From Bacteroidales bacterium (GTDB lineage: Bacteria > Bacteroidota > Bacteroidia > Bacteroidales > UBA1715), in the NCBI GenBank assembly GCA_017618935.1, contig JAFZTG010000093.1, positions 1 through 7,213 of the forward strand: a DNA stretch of 7,213 nucleotides, read 5' to 3'. Numbering within the stretch: position 1 is the first letter of the stretch; each line of letters starts with the position of its first letter. Both the position numbers and the translations under genes were made by a program. The notes under the pieces are model-generated. The model did not search any database. It was not told the DNA's origin and saw only the letters and a list, made by a program, of their open reading frames with translations. This document shows positions 1-5,916 of this stretch, piece by piece.

Positions 1-821
1 ACAAAGACATACAATCCATATAATAATGGTAACGTAATACAAACATTGATAAATATCAATGAAAAAGAATCAGACAACTTGCAAACTTGCGAAACAACAA
101 TACCTGCAATCACAACGACACTTACGCCAAAGGTGCAAATTCGAGCCGCCTTGAGTCCGAAGGCAATTGGCAAGGTATTTCTGCCGTATGTCCTATCGCC
201 TTCCAAATCTTCTATATCCTTCACCATTTCTCGCTGTAATGTCAATAAAAACGCAAACAGCGTATATCCCAATCCCCACACAAACAGTTCCTCAAAACGA
301 ATATGTAATTGTTGTAAGATATCCATTGGCAACGACAGCAACGGCAACATTTCGTATAAAATCTCAATAATTGGCACCGATGCCACCAACAAGGCAATGA
401 CAACATTTCCCAAAACTGGTTCTTTGCTGAACGTAGTGGAATAAAACCACAAAACACCGGCAATAAACAAGAATATAAAACTATATTTAGGCAAACCTAT
501 ACCAAATGAAACCAACGCGCCACAAACACAACCAACAATATTGAAAATCCAATGAAAAATCATCGCATTTCTTCGGTTGATTGTTTTTCCGATAATAACC
601 TTATCTGGTTTGTTCATCATATCGGCATTCACGTCAAAGTAATCGTTGATGATGTATCCGGCTGCCGAAAGGCACACTGTGGCAACGACAAGTAACACGA
701 ATCCTACCGTTGATAACTGAAATGGCATAAACACACCTATCAACGCATAGCGAATTATAAGCATAGTTGCTATGATTATCAACAAGTTCTTATATCGTAT
801 TAAGCGTAATAAGTCTTTCAT
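1..821 (-). CDS. UbiA-family prenyltransferase (DGGGP synthase-like), 3' end cut off by the window
   Basis: Translating the minus strand from ATG at 821 gives 273 open codons running off the left edge. The protein is a hydrophobic multi-pass membrane protein. Two aspartate-rich UbiA motifs are intact: NDYFDVNAD at residues 59-67 (NDxxDxxxD) and KDIEDLEGD at 201-209. In UbiA enzymes these bind Mg2+ and the prenyl diphosphate, and the enzyme transfers a polyprenyl chain to an acceptor inside the membrane. Bacteroidota members of this subgroup are usually annotated as geranylgeranylglycerol-phosphate geranylgeranyltransferase, but the acceptor cannot be read from the sequence and a quinone-type acceptor such as that of MenA is not excluded. 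The start overlaps the upstream HAD stop in TAATG, implying translational coupling and one transcript with the two upstream genes. The family call is firm; the substrate is inference. Confidence 0.92.
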   Translation of the reverse strand, partial: MKDLLRLIRYKNLLIIIATMLIIRYALIGVFMPFQLSTVGFVLLVVATVCLSAAGYIINDYFDVNADMMNKPDKVIIGKTINRRNAMIFHWIFNIVGCVCGALVSFGIGLPKYSFIFLFIAGVLWFYSTTFSKEPVLGNVVIALLVASVPIIEILYEMLPLLSLPMDILQQLHIRFEELFVWGLGYTLFAFLLTLQREMVKDIEDLEGDRTYGRNTLPIAFGLKAARICTFGVSVVVIAGIVVSQVCKLSDSFSLIFINVCITLPLLYGLYVF

Positions 822-1342
822 TACCACACAAATGCTTCTTTTTTCATCCACTTGTCCTGAGCGCGCAAGGTTTGTTCCACAACATCGCGTACACAGCCTT
901 GTCCCCCGTTTTTATCAGAAATATAATCGGCAATTTCTTGAATCTCGTGAGCCGCATCGGCTGGACACACTTTTGCCCCGCACATCATCATCACACGATA
1001 ATCAGGCAAATCGTCGCCCATATACATCACTTCTTTTGCTTTCAGATTATATTTTTCGAGAAACTGCTCAAAATATTCAACCTTGTTGCTCGCCTCTATA
1101 TACACGTCCTTCACGCCCAAATCATTGAAACGGCCAATAATCGACTTACATTTTCCGCCCGTAATAATGGCGACAGGATATCCTAACTTTGAGGCATAAT
1201 GAATTGCATATCCGTCCTTCACATTGGTCGTACGCATTTGTAAACCATTGCCGTCAACGTAAATGAATCCGTTGGTCCACACGCCGTCAACATCAAAAAC
1301 AAACGCTTTTATATTCTTTAATGTATCCTTGAATTTCCCCAT
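821..1342 (-). CDS. kdsC: KdsC-like HAD phosphatase (probable 3-deoxy-D-manno-octulosonate 8-phosphate phosphatase)
   Basis: A 173-residue cytosolic HAD hydrolase of the capless KdsC type, full length for that family. Motif I is FDVDGVWTNG at 16-25, with nucleophile Asp17 and acid/base Asp19. Motif II is IITGG at 59-63, the conserved lysine is probably Lys87 in ASNKVEYFE, and motif III is GDDLPD at 109-114 for Mg2+. The C-terminal GGQGCVRDVVE at 146-156 matches the KdsC tail that reaches into a neighbouring active site of the tetramer. The reaction would be removal of phosphate from Kdo-8-phosphate on the way to CMP-Kdo for lipid A core. Motif I has Trp22 and Asn24 where KdsC more often has Leu and Asp. 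Related sugar-acid phosphatases, such as KDN-9-phosphate phosphatase, share this fold, so the substrate is likely but not certain. The gene sits 1 nt after the DUF2520 gene and overlaps the UbiA gene by 1 nt. Confidence 0.88.
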   Translation of the reverse strand: MGKFKDTLKNIKAFVFDVDGVWTNGFIYVDGNGLQMRTTNVKDGYAIHYASKLGYPVAIITGGKCKSIIGRFNDLGVKDVYIEASNKVEYFEQFLEKYNLKAKEVMYMGDDLPDYRVMMMCGAKVCPADAAHEIQEIADYISDKNGGQGCVRDVVEQTLRAQDKWMKKEAFVW

Positions 1343-1343
1343 C

Positions 1344-2117
1344 TTATTTATCTTCTGAATGTGTTTTTACAATACTGTCGCTTATAGCATTGTAAATATC
1401 TAGTATCTCTTTATGATCCTTCAAAATATCACGGTGTTTCTCCATAATGAATGTATCGCCACGGACAGCAGGACCCGTTTGGGAGACATACGGAGAATAT
1501 TTCATTATCTTGTCGGTTGTTTCGCGCAACAACGGTTTCAACACGTCAAACTGCAACTGGTTTTCCTTCATCAGCATTTCTGCCAACGTGCATAAATGGT
1601 TTGAGAAATTGTTCACCATAATAGCGCAGAGATGAAGAATGCTTCGTTGCTGAGAATTCAGCGTATAGATTTGTGGTGAAATCAATTTCAGCAAATCCAT
1701 CAACATTTTTTGATTTTCATCACTATTCGCCTCAATAAAGAATGGTATCTCCGAATAATTCAAGTCCTTGAACCTAGAAAACGTCTGCAACGGATATACG
1801 CAACCATAATTCAACGCATAGTCATAGAACACCGACATTCCGACGGTTCCCGACATGTGAACAATCATTTTTTCACCGACCTTCAATTGTCGCAAAACAG
1901 GAACAATTGCACTATCCGACACGCACACAAAATACACATCGGCATTTTTATTTACATCCTGAATGTCAGTTGCAAATGCACAGCCAATTTCCGAAGCCAA
2001 CTCCACCGCCGACTTCATAGTCCTACTGACAATCTGCAAGACTTCAACGTCAACAGATTTCAATGCCCTGGCAAAGTGAGTTCCAAGATTTCCAGCCCCA
2101 ATAATGACAACTTTCAT
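1344..2117 (-). CDS. Rossmann-fold DUF2520 protein, NAD(P)-dependent dehydrogenase-like
   Basis: 257 residues in two parts. The N-terminal half starts directly with a dinucleotide-binding strand-loop-helix, VVIIGAGNLGTHFA at 3-16, followed by the 6PGDH/P5CR-like fold (VHMSGT at 86-91, YPLQTFS at 108-114). The C-terminal half is the helical DUF2520 domain, with HLCAIMVNNFSNHL at 162-175 and QTGPAVRGD at 213-221; these conserved polar residues probably line the active-site cleft. This resembles reductases such as pyrroline-5-carboxylate reductase and ketopantoate reductase, but no substrate is established for the family to my knowledge. It is the first gene of a tight three-gene unit with the KdsC-like phosphatase (1 nt away) and the UbiA prenyltransferase, so a role in envelope sugar or lipid metabolism is possible but only inferred. 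The ATG start places the nucleotide-binding motif at the extreme N terminus, as usual for this family. Confidence 0.9.
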   Translation of the reverse strand: MKVVIIGAGNLGTHFARALKSVDVEVLQIVSRTMKSAVELASEIGCAFATDIQDVNKNADVYFVCVSDSAIVPVLRQLKVGEKMIVHMSGTVGMSVFYDYALNYGCVYPLQTFSRFKDLNYSEIPFFIEANSDENQKMLMDLLKLISPQIYTLNSQQRSILHLCAIMVNNFSNHLCTLAEMLMKENQLQFDVLKPLLRETTDKIMKYSPYVSQTGPAVRGDTFIMEKHRDILKDHKEILDIYNAISDSIVKTHSEDK

Positions 2118-2148
2118 AATAGAAAAATCATTGTTCTTTTTTGACGAA

Positions 2149-2156
2149 CAAATATA
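2149..2156 (-). promoter_or_regulatory. Bacteroidota-type -7 promoter box of the DUF2520-HAD-UbiA unit
   Basis: On the minus strand the octamer TATATTTG matches the Bacteroidota primary sigma factor consensus TAnnTTTG exactly. It lies 31 nt upstream of the DUF2520 ATG, giving an expected leader of about 25 nt. Around 18 nt further upstream is a T-run where the -33 TTTG would be; that half is weak. The box is within the 71-bp gap after ribH, so the three downstream genes can be transcribed independently of TPR-ribH, although no terminator is visible after ribH and read-through is also possible. Confidence 0.6.
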
Positions 2157-2188
2157 GAAATTTTATCTACACGGAAAAATGATTTGCT

Positions 2189-2668
2189 TTAATTGTATAA
2201 AGCCATTTTTATGGCGGTAATTGCCGCCTCTACCCCCTTGTTGCCGTATTTGCCACCTGCCCTGTCCATTGCTTGTTCCTTGGTATTGACCGTAAGCACA
2301 CCAAAAATGAACGGCAAGTCGTATGACAAGTTCAACTCTGTGATTCCGTATGAAACCGACTGGCAAATATAAGTGAAATGAGGTGTTTCGCCTTGAATTA
2401 CCGTACCAATGACGATAATTGCATCAACATCATAATTTTCGGCAAGGATACGTGCCCCGTAGGTCAATTCGAAAGAACCGGGAACGTAATTTACGATGAT
2501 ATTTTTTTCTGCGACACCATGTTTTTGCAATGCCTCAATGGCTCCTTGCAAAAGTTTGTTGTTCACGTCCATGTTCCATTCCGCAACAACAATTCCAATG
2601 GAAAGTTCCGATGCGTTAGGAACAGAATTACTATCGTATTCAGAAAGATTTTTTAACGATGTAGCCAT
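2189..2668 (-). CDS. ribH: 6,7-dimethyl-8-ribityllumazine synthase
   Basis: A 159-residue, full-length lumazine synthase. The enzyme condenses 5-amino-6-ribitylaminouracil with 3,4-dihydroxy-2-butanone 4-phosphate to give the direct precursor of riboflavin, and usually forms pentamers or icosahedral shells in the cytosol. Hallmarks seen: AEWN at 29-32 for stacking on the pyrimidine ring, VPGSFEL at 62-68, [11 protein letters not shown] at 88-98 with the catalytic-position histidine His97, FGVLTVNT at 122-129 and DRAG at 135-138 with the phosphate-contacting Arg136. The first 20 or so residues are a polar extension ahead of the core fold, normal for the family. The start ATG overlaps the TPR gene stop in TAATG, so translation is probably coupled. 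No other riboflavin genes are in the window, so the pathway is dispersed here, and I see no FMN riboswitch in front of the unit. Confidence 0.97.
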   Translation of the reverse strand: MATSLKNLSEYDSNSVPNASELSIGIVVAEWNMDVNNKLLQGAIEALQKHGVAEKNIIVNYVPGSFELTYGARILAENYDVDAIIVIGTVIQGETPHFTYICQSVSYGITELNLSYDLPFIFGVLTVNTKEQAMDRAGGKYGNKGVEAAITAIKMALYN

Positions 2669-3351
2669 TATTTCTTCAACAAGTTAGCTCTCGTTATGTA
2701 CTTGTCAATTGATGCAGCTTGTGGAGAGTTGTCGTACTCTTTCTTTATTTTTGTATAAACCTTGATTGCATCGCTATATTTTCCAAGCTTTTCATATACA
2801 AGTCCTGCTTTTGACAAGAACATAGGACTCATATACTCGTCGTCGGCAACTTTTGCAGCCTTTTCATATTTTGAAACTGCCTTGTCTAACTCATTCAATT
2901 CGCAATATGCATCACCCAACAATCCGATTGATAGAGGTTCCAAGATAGGATCGTCGGTAGAGAATTTCTTCAAATATTTTACAGCATCCTCAAATTCGCC
3001 AAGTTTCATTGCACAACAGCCAGCATAATAATATGCGGTGTTTCCTGCTTTTGTATTGCTATATTCATCAATAACATCAACAAAACCAGTAACATTTTCA
3101 TTACCATATAATGCTATTTGGAACGAATCTTCGTCAAACGCGCGTTGTGCTTGCCACATTGCAGCCAATGCCTTGTCTTGTTGTTTTGTCAAATAAAGAT
3201 TCTTATATGCAAAGAAACCACAAATCAACACTGCTACGACAACAACAACGATAGTGATAGTCTTTTTATTATCTTCAAAGAATTTTTCTATTTTAGAAAC
3301 TGATTCGCCAATTTGCTCCAATTGACCTACGTTTTGAGATTCTTCTGCCAT
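2668..3351 (-). CDS. Membrane-anchored tetratricopeptide repeat protein
   Basis: 227 residues. A short polar N-terminal segment (1-30) is followed by a single hydrophobic helix at about 31-49 ([19 protein letters not shown]), with lysines just before it. The rest is helical with TPR-like repeats at roughly 103-134, 140-171 and 176-209, recognisable from the [20 protein letters not shown] and [20 protein letters not shown] type patterns. The topology resembles E. coli YfgM: an uncleaved anchor with TPRs facing the periplasm, a scaffold for partner proteins. That comparison is by architecture only. The gene leads a two-gene transcript with ribH, overlapping it by 1 nt; in Bacteroidales a TPR gene next to ribH is a familiar arrangement from memory. 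The start ATG follows an A-rich leader rather than a Shine-Dalgarno sequence. No enzymatic role is apparent. Confidence 0.9.
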   Translation of the reverse strand: MAEESQNVGQLEQIGESVSKIEKFFEDNKKTITIVVVVVAVLICGFFAYKNLYLTKQQDKALAAMWQAQRAFDEDSFQIALYGNENVTGFVDVIDEYSNTKAGNTAYYYAGCCAMKLGEFEDAVKYLKKFSTDDPILEPLSIGLLGDAYCELNELDKAVSKYEKAAKVADDEYMSPMFLSKAGLVYEKLGKYSDAIKVYTKIKKEYDNSPQAASIDKYITRANLLKK

Positions 3352-3379
3352 TTTTTTGCTATTAAATTATTTTGTGGTG

Positions 3380-3387
3380 CAAAAATA
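3380..3387 (-). promoter_or_regulatory. Bacteroidota-type -7 promoter box of TPR-ribH
   Basis: The minus-strand octamer TATTTTTG fits TAnnTTTG exactly and is 28 nt upstream of the TPR start codon, predicting a leader of just over 20 nt that is A/T-rich and ends in an A-run before ATG. No convincing TTTG -33 element is found at 18-22 nt upstream. The box lies in the 121-bp gap after the ABC-F gene, the longest uninterrupted noncoding gap on this side of the window. Confidence 0.6.
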
Positions 3388-3400
3388 GAACTTTCTTTAA

Positions 3401-3466
3401 GATTTATACTGCATAAAGCAAAAAAAATTTGATTATTTTTTTGATGTGACTAAAAAAGTATAAATC
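3401..3466. repeat. 10-bp perfect inverted repeat with 46-bp spacer between the ABC-F and TPR genes
   Basis: GATTTATACT at 3401-3410 is the exact reverse complement of AGTATAAATC at 3457-3466. The arms are AT-rich and the spacer is long and A/T-rich. It lies just downstream of the ABC-F stop and just upstream of the TPR promoter. As an RNA it could pair at the end of the ABC-F transcript, but the long loop and lack of an adjacent T-run after a GC stem make it a poor terminator. It may be coincidence in AT-rich DNA. Confidence 0.35.
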
Positions 3467-3472
3467 CTCTCT

Positions 3473-5332
3473 TTACCCCATTTTTTCGTTCAGTTCCAGC
3501 CAAATCATTTCCTTCTCGTCGAGCAACGAAAGTAAGTCGCCCATACGTTGTGATTTTTCCATCAATTCGGTTTGCGACAATGTTCCCGACGAAAACAGAG
3601 CCTCCAACTCTTGTTTCTCCTGGGATAATTGCGATATTTCCTGTTCTGTTTGTTTCAGCAATTGTTCCTCTTTATACGAAAGTCCTTTTTTCTTACGTGG
3701 CTCTCTTTGTAAAACAACTTTCTCCTTTTCTTCCGTTTTTTCTTGTTCCGCCAGACGTTTTTTCTCGTATTCACGGAAAACGGAATAATTTCCTGGAAAC
3801 TCTCCCACTTCGCCAGCTCCCTTGAAAATCAGCAAATGTTCGGCAACCTTGTCAATAAAGAATCTATCGTGGGAAACGACCAAGACGCAACCTTTAAAAT
3901 TGAGCAGATATTCTTCCAGCAACTGTATGGTAAACAAATCCAAATCGTTGGTCGGCTCGTCAAGAATCAAGAAATTCGGCTTTTGCATCAAGACCGTCAT
4001 CAGATACAAGCGCTTCTTCTCACCTCCACTCAGTTTCGACACGTATAAATATTGCACGGAACGAGGAAAATTCCATTGTTCGAGGAATTGTGCAGCCGAA
4101 ATCGTGTGACCGTGCTCCAATTCAATCTTGTCGGAAATGTCTTTTATCACATCTATCACATGCTTGCCATCGCACCCGAGCAAACCGTCCTGTTTATAAT
4201 AGCCGATAGAAAGCGTATCGCCCCAGTCAACCGTACCCGAGTCCGGTTGCAATTGTTGCGTGATAATGTTCAACAACGTTGACTTGCCACATCCGTTTTC
4301 GCCAATAACGCCGACCCGTTCGCCCTTGCTGAACGAATAGGTCACTTTTGATAGAATTTGTTTGTCGCCAAACGATTTGTCAATGCTTTTCAAATCAACC
4401 ACCTTATTGCCAAGATATTGACTCGCCACGTTGATTATCATTGCATCGTCAGATTCAACCTTGGTTTCGGCTTTCTCCTTCAAATCGTAAAACGCATTGA
4501 TTCTGTACCGTGCCTTAGTTCCCCGTGCCTGTGGCTGACGGCGCATCCAGTCAAGTTCCTTACGCATCAGGTTTTTCGCCTTTGCTACCTCGGCTGTCTG
4601 CACTTGCAAGCGTTCTTGCTTTTTCTCAAGGTAATAGGAATAGTTCCCAGAATAACGATAGACTATCTTGTCATCCAATTCAAGAATCGTATCGCACACA
4701 TTATCAAGGAAATAACGATCGTGCGTAACCAAGAGCAAGGTGCTACGTATCGTCTTCAGATAATCTTCCAGCCATTCTATGATAGCAATATCAAGGTGGT
4801 TGGTTGGTTCATCCAAAATCAGCAAATCGGGAGCAAGCATCAGAATTTTCGCCATTGCGACACGTTTCTTCTGTCCACCCGACAACTCCGAAATCTTTTG
4901 TTGCGAAGGCAATTCCAGTTTTGAAATAATCAGATTCACCTGCTGTTCGTAGTTCCACGCATCGGTGGAATCCATGCCGTCGGTCGCCTTTTGTATCTCC
5001 TTCTCGTTACCCGCCGTCAGCGCTTGTTCGTATCTGCTCATTGCCGACAGCACCTTTTGATTTGCCGAATACACTTCTTCGTACACCGTAAACGAAGATT
5101 CCAGTTCGGTGTCTTGGTCCAAATAACCGACCGACACATCGGGTTCAAACAAGATTCTGCCCTGTTCTGGCGTGTCCATACCCATTATAACCTTAATGAG
5201 CGTGGTTTTACCCATTCCGTTTTTGGCAACAAGCGCAATACGTTCCCCACGATTTATTACAAACGAGAGGTTATCGAACAGAAGATATTCGCCGTAGTAT
5301 TTGGTAATATTTTCAACCTGAAGAATTGCCAA
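3473..5332 (-). CDS. uup: ABC-F family ATPase, Uup-like, two nucleotide-binding domains
   Basis: From a TTG start at 5332 the protein has 619 residues, the usual size for ABC-F proteins. Domain 1: Walker A AKNGMGKT at 36-43, signature LSGGQ at 150-154, Walker B LLILDE ending at 175, switch His204. Domain 2: Walker A GENGCGKS at 344-351, signature LSGGE at 434-438, Walker B FLILDE ending at 459, His488. There are no membrane domains. The inter-domain linker (about 237-287) is charged and contains WMRRQPQARGTKAR, the region that in ABC-F proteins contacts P-site tRNA. The NDLD after Walker B2 and the C-terminal coiled coil (about 522-617) point to Uup, linked in E. coli to ribosome function and to transposon excision. 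An ATG at 5371 would add 13 residues, but it lies inside a palindromic repeat and gives a hydrophobic leader foreign to a cytosolic ATPase, whereas TTG yields MAILQVENITKYYG, the expected start. No clear promoter box was found upstream. Confidence 0.93.
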   Translation of the reverse strand: MAILQVENITKYYGEYLLFDNLSFVINRGERIALVAKNGMGKTTLIKVIMGMDTPEQGRILFEPDVSVGYLDQDTELESSFTVYEEVYSANQKVLSAMSRYEQALTAGNEKEIQKATDGMDSTDAWNYEQQVNLIISKLELPSQQKISELSGGQKKRVAMAKILMLAPDLLILDEPTNHLDIAIIEWLEDYLKTIRSTLLLVTHDRYFLDNVCDTILELDDKIVYRYSGNYSYYLEKKQERLQVQTAEVAKAKNLMRKELDWMRRQPQARGTKARYRINAFYDLKEKAETKVESDDAMIINVASQYLGNKVVDLKSIDKSFGDKQILSKVTYSFSKGERVGVIGENGCGKSTLLNIITQQLQPDSGTVDWGDTLSIGYYKQDGLLGCDGKHVIDVIKDISDKIELEHGHTISAAQFLEQWNFPRSVQYLYVSKLSGGEKKRLYLMTVLMQKPNFLILDEPTNDLDLFTIQLLEEYLLNFKGCVLVVSHDRFFIDKVAEHLLIFKGAGEVGEFPGNYSVFREYEKKRLAEQEKTEEKEKVVLQREPRKKKGLSYKEEQLLKQTEQEISQLSQEKQELEALFSSGTLSQTELMEKSQRMGDLLSLLDEKEMIWLELNEKMG

Positions 5333-5357
5333 TAGAATTAAATTAAGAATTATTGTA

Positions 5358-5379
5358 GAGACGCAATGCATTGCGTCTC
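5358..5379. repeat. Perfect 22-bp palindrome with a degenerate neighbouring half-copy
   Basis: Each half is 11 bp: GAGACGCAATG followed immediately by its exact reverse complement CATTGCGTCTC. A second, degenerate half follows: TTGCGTCTCAT at 5371-5381 is matched by TTGCATCTCAT at 5384-5394, 10 of 11 bases identical. The form recalls short dispersed palindromic repeats of the GTAGAGACGC... type that I remember from several bacterial genomes; its copy number here cannot be seen. It lies 26 bp upstream of the proposed ABC-F start and contains the alternative ATG of that gene. Confidence 0.8.
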
Positions 5380-5400
5380 ATGTTTGCATCTCATAACATA

Positions 5401-5430
5401 AAAAAAGCTGTCTTGAAACCTCAAAACAGC
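5401..5430 (-). terminator. Rho-independent terminator of the lipoprotein/secreted-protein unit
   Basis: Read on the minus strand, GCTGTTTTGA (5430-5421), loop GGTT, TCAAGACAGC (5416-5407) form a 10-bp stem with one G-U pair and a 4-nt loop, followed directly by six Ts (5406-5401). It starts 24 nt after the stop codon of the small secreted-protein gene, so it ends that transcript and insulates the ABC-F gene from it. Confidence 0.9.
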
Positions 5431-5454
5431 CTTTATGATTCAACTAATTAAGAA

Positions 5455-5898
5455 TTAATCAGCAGAGAAACCAACAAGAACAGCAACACAACCGCGAGCG
5501 ATTTCATCACTGATGTTTTCATCGTTTGTTTCAACTTCAATAGAGATGATCAATTGTTGACTTGATTCCATCTTGAAGTCCCAAACTCTTTTGAAAGAGT
5601 GTTTTGCATTTGTGAACAAAACATTTCTATCAGCATCCATGATCGAGAATTTGATTTTTGGAAGTTGAGCATCGCCACAAATCGCAATACGATAGTTTTG
5701 ATTTGAATAGAATGTTTTATACAATTCTGCTGATTCACCTTCTGATAATTCAGTAGCATTAAAAATACCATCGTGAACGTATGGTTCCAAAGCTGGTTTA
5801 CATTCGCTCTTAGCAAATGTTCTACATTGTCCGTAAGATAAAGTACCTAACAATACGAAAGATACAACCAACACTAATAATTTACTTACATTTTTCAT
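5455..5898 (-). CDS. Small secreted four-cysteine protein of unknown function
   Basis: 147 residues. The N terminus is a classical signal peptide: MKNVSKL, a hydrophobic core at about 7-19, then SYGQ, with probable cleavage near residues 23-24. The mature part has four cysteines (25, 33, 74, 137), which could form two disulfides in the periplasm or outside. The rest alternates hydrophobic and polar residues, as in a beta-sandwich: NYRIAICGD at 68-76, KIKFSIMDADRNVLF at 81-95, RVWDFKMESSQQLIISIEV at 104-122, GCVAVLVGF at 136-144. This pattern is reminiscent of PPC-like beta-sandwich domains, but I cannot assign it to a named family. It follows the lipoprotein gene by 18 nt and precedes a strong terminator, so the two are very likely co-transcribed and may act together at the envelope. 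The gene call is firm; its function is unknown. Confidence 0.85.
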   Translation of the reverse strand: MKNVSKLLVLVVSFVLLGTLSYGQCRTFAKSECKPALEPYVHDGIFNATELSEGESAELYKTFYSNQNYRIAICGDAQLPKIKFSIMDADRNVLFTNAKHSFKRVWDFKMESSQQLIISIEVETNDENISDEIARGCVAVLVGFSAD

Positions 5899-5916
5899 AT
5901 CTGCTAAATCTTTAAA

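Larger units (their letters stand above)
5341..5457. repeat. 12-bp direct repeats flanking the palindrome/terminator region
   Basis: AATTAAGAATTA occurs at 5341-5352 and again at 5446-5457, on either side of the palindrome and terminator. The right copy ends in the stop codon of the small secreted-protein gene; the left copy is 8 bp upstream of the proposed ABC-F start. The repeat could mark the ends of an inserted repeat element, but it is AT-rich and could also arise by chance. Confidence 0.35.

Noticed and set aside
46..444. Plus-strand open frame of 132 codons at the left end
   Set aside because: It is antisense to the UbiA gene, whose minus-strand frame carries both Asp-rich motifs; the plus-strand product is low-complexity with no domain.
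1710..2144. Plus-strand open frame of 144 codons across the DUF2520 gene
   Set aside because: It is antisense to a clear Rossmann/DUF2520 coding region, and its end runs through the promoter box of that gene.
2163..2366. Minus-strand open frame of 67 codons overlapping the 3' part of ribH
   Set aside because: It is a frame-shifted shadow of ribH, which is intact and full length, so there is no sign of a frameshift or second gene.
2189..3472. Possible FMN riboswitch upstream of the TPR-ribH unit
   Set aside because: The 121-bp gap before the TPR gene is A/T-rich and lacks the conserved GC-rich FMN aptamer elements; the predicted leader is only about 20 nt.
4358..4924. Long plus-strand open frame (188 codons) inside the ABC-F gene
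   Set aside because: It is fully antisense to a well-conserved ABC-F coding region with both Walker and signature motifs; its translation shows no recognisable domain and no leader or promoter precedes it.
5358..5394. Palindrome with neighbouring half-copy as the start of a CRISPR array
   Set aside because: Copies are adjacent (13-bp offset), without unique spacers of regular length, and no cas gene is present.
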